Part shown: in pieces, positions 34,913-42,452 of the stretch
How positions within the stretch are numbered: position 1 is the stretch's first letter
Layout: each line of letters opens with the position of its first letter
Assembly: GCA_001799635.1 (NCBI GenBank)
Contig: MGTV01000021.1
Coordinates: 1-64,000, forward strand
Reading direction: 5' to 3'
DNA from: Elusimicrobia bacterium GWA2_62_23
Lineage (GTDB): Bacteria > Elusimicrobiota > Elusimicrobia > Elusimicrobiales > UBA9959
Length of the DNA stretch: 64,000 bases
Position numbers and translations under genes: made by a program
The notes under the pieces: generated by a model
What the model was told of the DNA's origin: nothing
Database searches by the model: none
What the model saw: the letters and a program-made list of their open reading frames with translations, nothing else

Positions 34913-34954
34913 AAGGGGCGCGGCCTTTAAAAGCCGCGCCCCTTCTCTTTTTCC
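34913..34954. terminator. Bidirectional intrinsic terminator
   Basis: A perfect 12-bp stem (34913-34924 with 34933-34944), eight-base loop. On the plus strand it is followed by a T-rich tail, and on the minus strand by TTTCTTTTTA, so it serves both the response regulator and the methyltransferase operon. Confidence 0.9.
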
Positions 34955-34960
34955 GGCCCT

Positions 34961-36145
34961 CTAGACTACACGCAGCAGCGCGAAGTGCAGGTACTCCGTT
35001 TCCGGCATGCTGACCAGGATGGGATGGTCCTTGGCCTGGCCGCGCAGTTCCGCGAGCACGGCCTTGCGGCCGGCCCTGGCGGCGGCGCCGGCCAGGGTTT
35101 CCACGAAGATGCCCCTGGAGATATGGTGCGAGCAGGTGGAGACCGCCAGGTAGCCGCCCGACGGCAGGGCCTTGAAAGCCGAGCCGGCCATGCGGCCCAG
35201 CATTTTCAGGGCCTGGGGCAGGTTCTTCTTGTTCCTGACGATGTTCGGCGGGTCCAGGAGGATGAAGTCCGGCTTCTCCGGCAGCTGGTTGGCGTCCATG
35301 GCCTCCAGCACCCTTTCCGCTTTTTCTTTCCTGAAAACCACCTTGTCGGCCAGGCCGTTGAGCACGGCGTTCTTCTCCGCCGCCTCTATGGCCTTCTCCG
35401 AAGAATCAACGCCCCAGACGCGCTCGGCCCCGGCCTTCGCCGCGGTCAGGGCGAAAGCGCCGAGGTAGGTGTGCAGGTCCATGACCTTGCGGCCTTTGAA
35501 GAAAGGCGCCAGCGCCAGGCGGTTCTCCCGCTGGTCGAAATACCAGCCGGTCTTCTGCGCCCCGGCCAGGGGGATGGAGTATTTGAGGCCGTTCTCCTCG
35601 ATCTGGACCTCTTCGGGCATTACGCCGAAAGCGGTCTCCTCGTAGGAGCGCAGGCCCTCCAGCTCGCGGAACTGGTGGGTGTTCTTGTAGAAGATGCCCT
35701 TGGGGCGCAGCAGGTCGGTCAGGGCCGCCGTCACCTCGTCCTTCAGGAGTTCCATGCCGGCCGAGAGGATCTCGGCCACCACGGCGTCGCCGTAGCGGTC
35801 CACCACCAGGCCGGGCAGGCCGTCGGATTCGCCGAAGCAGATCCTGCCGTAGCGGTCCATGCCTAGTTCTTCGCGGTAGCGCAGGGCCGCGGCCAGGCGT
35901 TCGCGTACGAAATCAGCGGGCAGCGCCAGCGTGTCCTGCACCAGCAGGCGCATGGAGATGAGGCTTTTGGGGTTGAAGAAACCGGCTCCGGCCGGTTTGC
36001 CGTCGGGGAAGACCAGGGAGGAAAGAGTTCCCGGGGGGACGGAGGTGTCTACGGTCTCCAGCTCGTTGGAGAAGACCCAGAGACGGCCGGCGGCGCGGCG
36101 CCTCGCGGCTTCGCGCTTCAGTTTCAGGACAGGTGTTTTATTCAT
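34961..36145 (-). CDS. rlmI: RlmI-type 23S rRNA cytosine-C5 methyltransferase
   Basis: A 394-residue protein of the class I SAM-dependent RlmI family. An N-terminal PUA domain covers about 10-85 (RRRAAGRLWVFSNE), followed by a Rossmann methyltransferase domain with MDLHTYLGAFAL as the SAM loop, DFILLDPPNI as the catalytic LDPP, and STCSHH near the end. ATG 36145 is used; the TTG just before it extends the frame by one codon only. The gene overlaps the DUF62 gene by eight bases. RlmI modifies C1962 of 23S rRNA in E. coli; a related specificity is likely. Confidence 0.85.
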   Translation of the reverse strand: MNKTPVLKLKREAARRRAAGRLWVFSNELETVDTSVPPGTLSSLVFPDGKPAGAGFFNPKSLISMRLLVQDTLALPADFVRERLAAALRYREELGMDRYGRICFGESDGLPGLVVDRYGDAVVAEILSAGMELLKDEVTAALTDLLRPKGIFYKNTHQFRELEGLRSYEETAFGVMPEEVQIEENGLKYSIPLAGAQKTGWYFDQRENRLALAPFFKGRKVMDLHTYLGAFALTAAKAGAERVWGVDSSEKAIEAAEKNAVLNGLADKVVFRKEKAERVLEAMDANQLPEKPDFILLDPPNIVRNKKNLPQALKMLGRMAGSAFKALPSGGYLAVSTCSHHISRGIFVETLAGAAARAGRKAVLAELRGQAKDHPILVSMPETEYLHFALLRVV

Positions 36146-36923
36146 CAAGCGAGACGATGGCTTCCACGGGGGAGCCGATCTTTACGTCGAAGGTGCGGGC
36201 GAAGCTGCCGTTGCGCACGGAAAATTCGAGGAAGCCGAAGGACCCTATCACGGCCAGGGCTTCGCCCTCGGGCACGGAGGCGTAGGTGAGCTTGAGGCCC
36301 TTGAGCATGCGGTCCGCCACGTTGAAGACCGACTTGGCGGTCAGGAAATTGCGGTTGATGTTGGTCACCACGTTGCCGAAATGGTCTATGGCTATCACTT
36401 GGCCCGTTATGCGGTTGCCGGCCTTTTCGGGGTGGGGGAAGGGGAAGCGGCGGTACTCGTTAAAGATGGGGCCTATTTTCTTTTCGGGCAGGCCCTTGGC
36501 TATGGCCGCCGCCACCGGCGACATGATGTCGCGGCCGTGGAAGGTGGCGCTGATGGTCTCGCTGAAAAGCGAGGAGTTGCTGATGAAGCGGGCTTCCTTG
36601 ATCTTTTCTTTCTGCTCCACCCAGCTGATGAGGCCGTTGTCGGGGGCGATGAACTGGTAGTTCTCGGTCTTCGCCCAAACGATGCCGCGCCCGGTCCCCA
36701 CCGTCGGATCCACCACGGCCAGGAAGAGCGTGTGTTTGGGCATGTACGGCATGGCGGCCATCAGGTAGAACGCCGCCGTCTGGATGTCCTGCGGGGGGAT
36801 CTGGTGGGTGATGTCGATGATGGAGAGCCCTGGCGCCCTGGAGAGGAGCACGCCTTTCATCGCGCCTACGAAGGGATCGTAGGTGCCGAAGTCGGAGAGC
36901 AGGGCGATGCACTTTGTTTTCAT
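36138..36923 (-). CDS. SAM hydroxide adenosyltransferase (DUF62)
   Basis: A 261-residue member of the DUF62 family, which hydrolyses S-adenosylmethionine to adenosine and methionine. LLSDFGTYDPFVGAMKG at the N-terminus, DITHQIPPQDI, VVDPTVGTGRGI and IAPDNGLIS are the family blocks, and the second domain has IDHFGNVVTNI. Both domains are full length. It precedes a SAM-dependent methyltransferase gene with which it overlaps, an interesting pairing. The chlorinase or fluorinase activity of relatives is less likely. Confidence 0.88.
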   Translation of the reverse strand: MKTKCIALLSDFGTYDPFVGAMKGVLLSRAPGLSIIDITHQIPPQDIQTAAFYLMAAMPYMPKHTLFLAVVDPTVGTGRGIVWAKTENYQFIAPDNGLISWVEQKEKIKEARFISNSSLFSETISATFHGRDIMSPVAAAIAKGLPEKKIGPIFNEYRRFPFPHPEKAGNRITGQVIAIDHFGNVVTNINRNFLTAKSVFNVADRMLKGLKLTYASVPEGEALAVIGSFGFLEFSVRNGSFARTFDVKIGSPVEAIVSLDE

Positions 36924-36966
36924 GTCGGTGGCGGTACTGTAAACGCGGCGCCCGGGCGCCGGCCGG

Positions 36967-37563
36967 TTATTCCTGGCCGTGCACGTGGTGCGCGGAGGAA
37001 CCGGGGATAGTGAGGGGCAGCTTCTGCCGGCAGAGCGGGCAGTTGTCCGGGGGGAAAAGCTGGAGCGGGTAGGAAATGAGCCCGCGCACGGGGACGTTCA
37101 GGGTCAGGTCGCCGGTGGAGCGGTCCACGATGGCCGCCACGCCTATGACCTTGGCGCCGTAGCCGCGGGCCAGATTGATGGCCTCGCCGCACATGCGGCC
37201 GGAGTTCAGCACGTCGTCGACTACCAGTACTCTTTCGCCTTCGGAGATCTTGAAATCGCGCTTGAGCACCATCACGCCGTTGATCTTCTCGGTGAAGATG
37301 GAGCGGGCTTTCTTCACGCGGGCCACTTCCTGGCCGATGGCCATGGAGCCCACGGAGGGGGAGATCACCACGTTGATCTCCTGGGGGAACTTGGCGGCCA
37401 TCTCCTTGGCCACTTTCTGGGCCAGATGCGGGTACTGCAGCACCAGGGAGGGCTGGATGTAGGTCTGGGTATGGAACCCGGAGGGGATCTGGAAATGGCC
37501 GTTGAGGATGGCGCCGTGCTCCTGCAGGAGCCCCACCACGTCGAATTTGCCGAGCTTGGACAT
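36967..37563 (-). CDS. pyrE: Orotate phosphoribosyltransferase
   Basis: A 198-residue enzyme that makes OMP from orotate and PRPP. The PRPP loop is VLVVDDVLNSGR (about 112-123), SPSVGSMAIGQEVA is the second phosphate site, and SGFHTQTYIQPSLVLQ fits the N-terminal hood. The C-terminus has CPLCRQ, a cysteine pair seen in a subset of bacterial PyrE. No other pyrimidine gene is nearby. It overlaps the AsmA-like gene by one base (TAATG). Confidence 0.88.
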   Translation of the reverse strand: MSKLGKFDVVGLLQEHGAILNGHFQIPSGFHTQTYIQPSLVLQYPHLAQKVAKEMAAKFPQEINVVISPSVGSMAIGQEVARVKKARSIFTEKINGVMVLKRDFKISEGERVLVVDDVLNSGRMCGEAINLARGYGAKVIGVAAIVDRSTGDLTLNVPVRGLISYPLQLFPPDNCPLCRQKLPLTIPGSSAHHVHGQE

Positions 37564-39746
37564 TATTGCTTTCCTCCTAGGAACCGGTCTAACTTCGCGA
37601 AATCTATGGCCGCGCCTTTCTGGGCGGCTTCCTTGATGATCCTGCCGCTTTCCTTCGGGCTGATCATCTTGAAATCCGGCTTGGCCATCTTGCCTTCTAT
37701 GGTGAAGGCGAGGGCCGGCTTGCCGCTGGCGTCGGTGAGCGCCTCCGGGAGGCTGCCCATCGAATAATACTTACCTGATATTGTATAAATTTTCAGGTTC
37801 ATCGTATCATCGGAAAAGTCGATATGCCCGGTGGCGTAGGCGGAGAATTCCTTGCCGTCCATGTAGAAGTTCTTTACTTCCACCCTGCCGTCGTTGAGCG
37901 TATAGTCGCCGCCGATGGCGTTGAAGGAAACGTCGTTGACCTTGTAGCCGAACTTCAGCGCCCCCATGCGGTTCATCTTGTGGATGAGGATGAGCGGCAT
38001 GGAGACGATGTAATAGATGCGGTCCTTTTCCGAGGTCTTCTGCACCTGGTAGAAGGTGCCGCTGCCGGACTTGATGGACACCGTGCCGCGCATCTTGGTG
38101 ATGTCGCCGGTGAGGTTCTTGAGGGCTGCCTGGGCGTAAAAGTCGTTGGCGTCCAGGTACTCGTGGCGGAACCGGCCGGCCTTGTAGAGCAGGCGGAAGG
38201 CGGCGTAGCCGGTAGGGATGGAGTTCTTGAGGGTGCGGATCCAGGCCAGTTCGGAGTCGTAGCGCTGCTTCTTCCTCGGCTTTCCCCGCAGGGCCAGGGT
38301 CCCGAGGATGAGGTTCTTCATCTCCGAATAGACCAGGTCCTTGGAATACCCTATGAAATCCACCGTTTTGGCGGCGCTGAAAGGGTCGCGGATGGCCGTG
38401 CGGCCGCGTACCGGCTCGCCGTTGAGCTTCGCGGAATAAGTGAGAGAGAGTTCTTCCTTGGAGATCTGGGTGCGCAGTTTGAGCCCGCCGAGCTTGTCTT
38501 TGCCTATCGCCAGGCGGCCGCCGGTGGCGGTGATGAAGCTGTTGCCGAAGTTCTCGGCCAGCAGCGCCGACAGGTCGAGGTCGGCCGCGGTCAGGGTCTT
38601 GTAGCGGCCGCCGGCCCTCATGGTGTTGATGAAAATGCGGGAGAGGACCGGCCGGCCGTTCTTCGAGGAGATCTTCAGGCGGGCCTGGACCTTGCCGGAG
38701 GGGTCGGCCAGGGGCAGTTTGGCCCCGTAGCGCTTGGCGTTGCCCAGGTTAAAAGGCGGGGCCCAGATATTGAAGGAATACCGCGGCGTGGAAACTGAAA
38801 CGTCGAAGGACCCTTCGGCCTTGATGTTCAACGGCCGCGAGACCAGGCGGACCTCGGCGGTTCTGGTGGAACTGAAGACCGTGTTGATCTCCCAGAAGGA
38901 GCGCGGGGCCGTGAAGTCCCACGGGGAGGTGAACAGGTACGCCATCTCGTTGCTGCGGAATTCCGGGGTTTCGGCCTTCAGGTCAAGTTCCGGGCGGCGG
39001 AAGTTCTTTATGGCGCCGGTGAACCGGGCCGATTTGTCGAGCAGCGTCAGGTCCGCGCGCAGGTCGCGTACTTCCGCCTTGGCCCAGTTGAAGCCGGCGA
39101 AGTTCACCAGGCCTTCGGTGTAGAAGCGGCCAGTTATAGGTTTGCGGAAAGAGTCGCTCTTGAAGAAGACGGAGGCGTAGAACGGGCTGTCGGCGTCCGG
39201 CTTGAAATCCTTGAGCGTCAGGTTGAAGTTGTCGAAGGAGTAGCCGAGCCCGGTCTTGCGGTTAACTATCGAGAGCTCCCCGTCCTTGATCTCGGCGTCG
39301 GCTATCTTGTTGAGGCGGTGCTTGCCGCCGCTGGACCGGTAGGAGGCGAAGATGTCCCCTATGTTCCAGGTGCCGTCCTCGCGCTTTATGAGCTGGATCT
39401 TGGGCGAGACCAGGATCACGCTGTCTATCTCCACCTTGCGGCGCAGCAGCGGCAGCAGCCGGTAGGTGGCGTAAATATAATCCGCGCGCAGGAAATCCAC
39501 GGCTTCCGGCCCAGGTTCCGTCACCCGCAGGCCCTTTATCTTTATCTCGCCGGTGGCGGACAGCCGCGCCCACTCTATGCGCACCGGCCGCTTGAGGATC
39601 TCCTGGAACTGGTTGGTCACTACCGATTCCAGGTCGGCGGGCGTGAACATGAGGCGCGCGGTGACCATGGCGGTGGCCGCTATGCCGGCCGCCAGGATGA
39701 CGGGCAGGAAGATCACCCGCGCCATTATCTGCCTGAAAAGTTTCAT
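37563..39746 (-). CDS. AsmA-like envelope protein, large
   Basis: A 727-residue protein with one N-terminal membrane helix (about 10-30) and then long beta-rich sequence typical of AsmA/DUF748 proteins: FTPADLESVVTNQFQEILKRPVRIEWARL is the AsmA start, and the end SAYATGHIDFSDDTMNLKIYTISGKYY is the AsmA C-terminal domain. Such proteins form long periplasmic grooves and help lipid or envelope homeostasis. It overlaps the HELTH membrane protein by four bases. A second, smaller AsmA-like gene is at 49075-50289. Confidence 0.75.
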   Translation of the reverse strand: MKLFRQIMARVIFLPVILAAGIAATAMVTARLMFTPADLESVVTNQFQEILKRPVRIEWARLSATGEIKIKGLRVTEPGPEAVDFLRADYIYATYRLLPLLRRKVEIDSVILVSPKIQLIKREDGTWNIGDIFASYRSSGGKHRLNKIADAEIKDGELSIVNRKTGLGYSFDNFNLTLKDFKPDADSPFYASVFFKSDSFRKPITGRFYTEGLVNFAGFNWAKAEVRDLRADLTLLDKSARFTGAIKNFRRPELDLKAETPEFRSNEMAYLFTSPWDFTAPRSFWEINTVFSSTRTAEVRLVSRPLNIKAEGSFDVSVSTPRYSFNIWAPPFNLGNAKRYGAKLPLADPSGKVQARLKISSKNGRPVLSRIFINTMRAGGRYKTLTAADLDLSALLAENFGNSFITATGGRLAIGKDKLGGLKLRTQISKEELSLTYSAKLNGEPVRGRTAIRDPFSAAKTVDFIGYSKDLVYSEMKNLILGTLALRGKPRKKQRYDSELAWIRTLKNSIPTGYAAFRLLYKAGRFRHEYLDANDFYAQAALKNLTGDITKMRGTVSIKSGSGTFYQVQKTSEKDRIYYIVSMPLILIHKMNRMGALKFGYKVNDVSFNAIGGDYTLNDGRVEVKNFYMDGKEFSAYATGHIDFSDDTMNLKIYTISGKYYSMGSLPEALTDASGKPALAFTIEGKMAKPDFKMISPKESGRIIKEAAQKGAAIDFAKLDRFLGGKQ

Positions 39747-40438
39747 GACCTGATATATATTTTAGCAGTATTAAAGGCGTAACGGCCGGCCTCGGCGAGG
39801 GCTTTGTAGGCCGCGCCCTGCGCGGCCAGTACTCGCCCCGTGTAAGCCCGGAAGCTGAGCAGTTCGGGGAACAGCAGTTTCAGGGCCACGGCCAGGCCGA
39901 GGCAGTTGAGCAGCAGCAGCAGCGGCAGGGAGAAGACGGGCCCCCCGGCCTTCTTCAGGTCGCTCTGTACCGGCCCGGAGAGCACGTCCGCGGTGTGGAG
40001 CAGGTGGAAGGCGAGGGTGAAGCCCGCCGCGGCCAGGAACCAGGGCCTGAAAGGGGCCACGTTCCAGAAGAAGGCGGCGCCCCAGTAGGCCGCGGCGGCG
40101 GCCAGGGTGTAGAACGGGATGAAATACGGCGCCAGGGAGATGAAGGCGTTGGTGGAATCCAGCAGCACGTAGCCGCTCTGCCGCTTCACGGAGATCTTCC
40201 TTACGCGCACGCCGCTGAAGACCGCCGCCAGGGCGTGGGTGAGTTCGTGGGCGGCCACGTAGGGCCGGCGGCCGCGCCCGGTCATGTGCAGCAGCAGCCC
40301 GGCCAAGGCCCCGCCAAGGAGGGGGAAGGTCACGTCGAACTTCGCCAGGGCGGGGCCCAGGGCGGCCGCCGTGGCCCAGGCTGCCGCGAGGGCGGCCGGG
40401 GCCAGCGCTATTCCTGCCAGGGTCTTGACTGTGCGCAT
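39743..40438 (-). CDS. Membrane protein with HELTH motif, M50-like metalloprotease candidate
   Basis: A 231-residue protein with five or six hydrophobic segments. The motif AAHELTHALAA at about 62-72 is an HExxH zinc site inside a hydrophobic stretch, the arrangement of intramembrane M50 or related peptidases. A clear NPDG-like third ligand is not seen, so activity is uncertain. It lies between a small anchored protein and a large AsmA-like protein, all overlapping or closely spaced, so an envelope role is likely. Confidence 0.6.
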   Translation of the reverse strand: MRTVKTLAGIALAPAALAAAWATAAALGPALAKFDVTFPLLGGALAGLLLHMTGRGRRPYVAAHELTHALAAVFSGVRVRKISVKRQSGYVLLDSTNAFISLAPYFIPFYTLAAAAAYWGAAFFWNVAPFRPWFLAAAGFTLAFHLLHTADVLSGPVQSDLKKAGGPVFSLPLLLLLNCLGLAVALKLLFPELLSFRAYTGRVLAAQGAAYKALAEAGRYAFNTAKIYIRS

Positions 40439-40468
40439 GGTGGTGGGGAGCGGCGCGGGGTCAGGCCG

Positions 40469-40882
40469 CTACTGCAGCATCCAGGGCTCGGCTTTCACGC
40501 CGGCCGCCGCCAGTTCAGCTTTCCAGGCCTCGAGGGCGCCGGGCAGGCGCCGGCGGGCCTCCGCGGCCCAGGGGTTGAAAGGCAGGCGGAATTCCTCCGC
40601 GGCGGTCTTGTACCAGAGATAGGCCAGCTTGGCGGAACTCTCGGTCAGGAGGAACTGCTTTTCGGCTTCGCGCAGGGCCTCCGCCCTGGCGCCGGAGCCG
40701 GCGGGTAATTTGGCCTCTGCCCAGGACGCCTTCGCCGCGGGGTCGCCGCGCAGGAGTTCGTGCCGCCGGGCCTCGGCCAGGGCGGACCGGGAGCGCAGCG
40801 CCAGGTCGCCGGCCGCCAGCGCCAAAAAAACCAAGGCCGCGAGAGCGGCCCTGGTCAAAGCGCGTAAGGCACTTCTGCTCAT
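40469..40882 (-). CDS. Membrane-anchored protein of unknown function
   Basis: A 137-residue protein with one N-terminal hydrophobic segment (about 12-30, ALTRAALAALVFLALAAGDL) and an alanine-rich, probably helical remainder with several Trp (KASWAEAK, WYKTAAEEF, FNPWAAEARR). No family is recognised. It starts four bases after the response regulator gene ends, so the two are co-transcribed. The outside domain ends at PWMLQ with no motif. Confidence 0.6.
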   Translation of the reverse strand: MSRSALRALTRAALAALVFLALAAGDLALRSRSALAEARRHELLRGDPAAKASWAEAKLPAGSGARAEALREAEKQFLLTESSAKLAYLWYKTAAEEFRLPFNPWAAEARRRLPGALEAWKAELAAAGVKAEPWMLQ

Positions 40883-40885
40883 GGC

Positions 40886-41308
40886 TCAGGCGGGCCTTTT
40901 GGCCGGCTGGGTCTTGAGGAGTTTGTGTATCAGCGCGGAAAGGATCTGCGGCTTTACCGGCTTCTCGATGAAGTCCCGGACATTGGGTTCCTGCTTGATC
41001 ATGTCCGAGGTGGAGCGGTCCGTGTAGCGGCCGGTGATGATGACTATCGGGATGCTGCCGGTCTCGTCGCTCTGGAGCTCGCGCAGGATCTCGAAGCCGC
41101 CGTACTTGGGCAGCATCAGGTCCAGCAGGATCAGGTCGGGGTTGACGGAGCGCGCCTTGGCCAGCGCTTCCTCTCCGTCGGCGGCTTTTTCCGTGCGGAA
41201 GCCCTCTTTCTTGACTATGAACTCTATCAGCTCGCGGACCGACTCGTCGTCGTCCACGATCAGGACCAGCTTGTCGGCGGGCCGGCCGGTACCAAAGGAG
41301 TTTTCCAT
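40886..41308 (-). CDS. Single-domain response regulator
   Basis: A 140-residue receiver without an output domain. Acid pocket D19-D21 in IVDDDE, phosphorylation site D63 in LILLDLMLP, T near 91 in IVIITGR, and K near 117 in FIEKPV. The extra residues at both ends are charged and unstructured. It follows a stand-alone RAM domain gene and precedes two membrane proteins. Which kinase serves it cannot be told. Confidence 0.85.
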   Translation of the reverse strand: MENSFGTGRPADKLVLIVDDDESVRELIEFIVKKEGFRTEKAADGEEALAKARSVNPDLILLDLMLPKYGGFEILRELQSDETGSIPIVIITGRYTDRSTSDMIKQEPNVRDFIEKPVKPQILSALIHKLLKTQPAKRPA

Positions 41309-41325
41309 TTATTTCCCTCTGAAAC

Positions 41326-41556
41326 TTAAAGGTTCGTGGTGACCAGCGTTTCGGTGGTCTGCACGCCGTGGATGCCGCGCACCTCGCGCACTATCAGGCC
41401 GCTGAGCTTGTCGATGGTGTCGGATTCGGCCACCAGGATGGCGTCCCAGCCGCCGAAGGTCATGTAGACGTCCTTCACGCCGCGGATGTTCTTTATCTGC
41501 TGCACGGCCTTCTGTTCGAGACCGGCCACCAGTTTGCAGAGTACAAAAGCCACCAT
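41326..41556 (-). CDS. Stand-alone RAM (Lrp/AsnC effector) domain
   Basis: A 76-residue protein corresponding to only the ligand-binding half of Lrp/AsnC regulators (VAFVLCKLVAGLEQKAVQQIKNIRGV, then DAILVAES and VREVRGIHGVQTTETLV). The DNA-binding helix-turn-helix is absent. Such proteins oligomerise and bind amino acids. Being downstream of the glycine cleavage genes, glycine is a conceivable ligand. The start has a GGAGGGAATC ribosome site. Confidence 0.85.
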   Translation of the reverse strand: MVAFVLCKLVAGLEQKAVQQIKNIRGVKDVYMTFGGWDAILVAESDTIDKLSGLIVREVRGIHGVQTTETLVTTNL

Positions 41557-41587
41557 GATTCCCTCCGTTGCCGACGCTGAATTTCCG

Positions 41588-42289
41588 TCAGATCCGTTCG
41601 TTCCAGTCCCGGCTGCGGTACTTGGCCGCGGCCAGTTCTTCGGTCTTGGCCAGGGCCGCGGGGGGCATTCCCGCCGCTTCCCACTCGAGGGCGAACTCGC
41701 CGCCGAGGGCCTTTATTACCGCGTTGCGGTGGACGGAGCCGTTAGTTCTCGCGTCCGGGGCCTGGAAAGACGCCTGGTAGAGCATGTAGTCGCCGAACTT
41801 GCGCAGCGCCCCGCCAAGCACTTTTTTTCCATTATACAAAATATCCATATTAACGGGTTTTGCGAAGCAGTTCATCACCGGGTCGTTCACCGCGTAGTCC
41901 TTGGTCTTCTCGTTGAGCAGGTCGAAACTTATGCCCAGGCGGGCGTATTCGGCGTTGATGGCCCGGTGGAGGCGGTCGTAGGTCTTGCCGGGCTCGAAGT
42001 AGGCGCCGGGTGAGTGGAAGATGAAGGAGAAGGTGAGGTCGCTCTCGTGGAAGACTATGCCGCCGCCGGTGGGGCGGCGGGTGACGGCGGTGATGGCGCA
42101 GCCGGCGGCCGTTACGGCCTCGGCCACGGCCTTGCGGCGCTGCGAGTAGCCGAAGGTGATGCCGGGCTCTTTCCAGTTGTAGAAGCGCAGGAGGTGGCGG
42201 GCGGGCAGGGACTCGCAGAGCGCCTCGTCCGCGGCCATCTGGCCGTAGACGTCGAGTGGCGGTGTTTCGATTATCAGTCCTTTTTCCAT
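41588..42289 (-). CDS. Lipoyl/octanoyl transferase family protein, LipM-like
   Basis: A 233-residue member of the biotin/lipoate ligase fold. RRPTGGGIVFHESDLTFS at 71-88 is the family signature, and NGKKVLGGALR at about 153-163 follows. C141 in NCFAKP occupies the place of the catalytic cysteine of Bacillus LipM and LipL; LplA ligases lack it. It is therefore more likely an octanoyl or lipoyl transferase than an ATP-using ligase. Its job would be to lipoylate GcvH, encoded in the same operon. ATG 42289 is preferred to the start four codons upstream. Confidence 0.75.
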   Translation of the reverse strand: MEKGLIIETPPLDVYGQMAADEALCESLPARHLLRFYNWKEPGITFGYSQRRKAVAEAVTAAGCAITAVTRRPTGGGIVFHESDLTFSFIFHSPGAYFEPGKTYDRLHRAINAEYARLGISFDLLNEKTKDYAVNDPVMNCFAKPVNMDILYNGKKVLGGALRKFGDYMLYQASFQAPDARTNGSVHRNAVIKALGGEFALEWEAAGMPPAALAKTEELAAAKYRSRDWNERI

Positions 42290-42316
42290 TGTTCTTCTCA
42301 CACAACCGGCCGTCGC

Positions 42317-42435
42317 CGAGGGGGATGGAACGCAAAAACGGCGTCGCGCACACCGTGCGCGCGCCTCCCGCTCTCAACCCTCGCGCTTACGCAAGCTCGG
42401 GTTTCCGAGGGGGTTTTGCTAACCCATCCCCCTCG
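42317..42435. repeat. Palindromic intergenic element between gcvPB and the LipM-like gene
   Basis: Outer arms CGAGGGGGATGG (42317-42328) and CCATCCCCCTCG (42424-42435) are perfect inverted repeats. Inside are a 7-bp hairpin with ACC loop (42345-42361) and CTCGG-GTTT-CCGAG (42396-42409). There is no gene. The architecture resembles the element at 28437-28549, although the sequences differ. Confidence 0.75.
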
Positions 42436-42452
42436 TCGCCAGCCGGGGGCGG

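Noticed and set aside
36940-36966. GC palindrome between pyrE and the DUF62 gene
   Set aside because: GGCGCCCGGGCGCC is a perfect palindrome but has no T-tract and no loop; it may be chance in GC-rich DNA.
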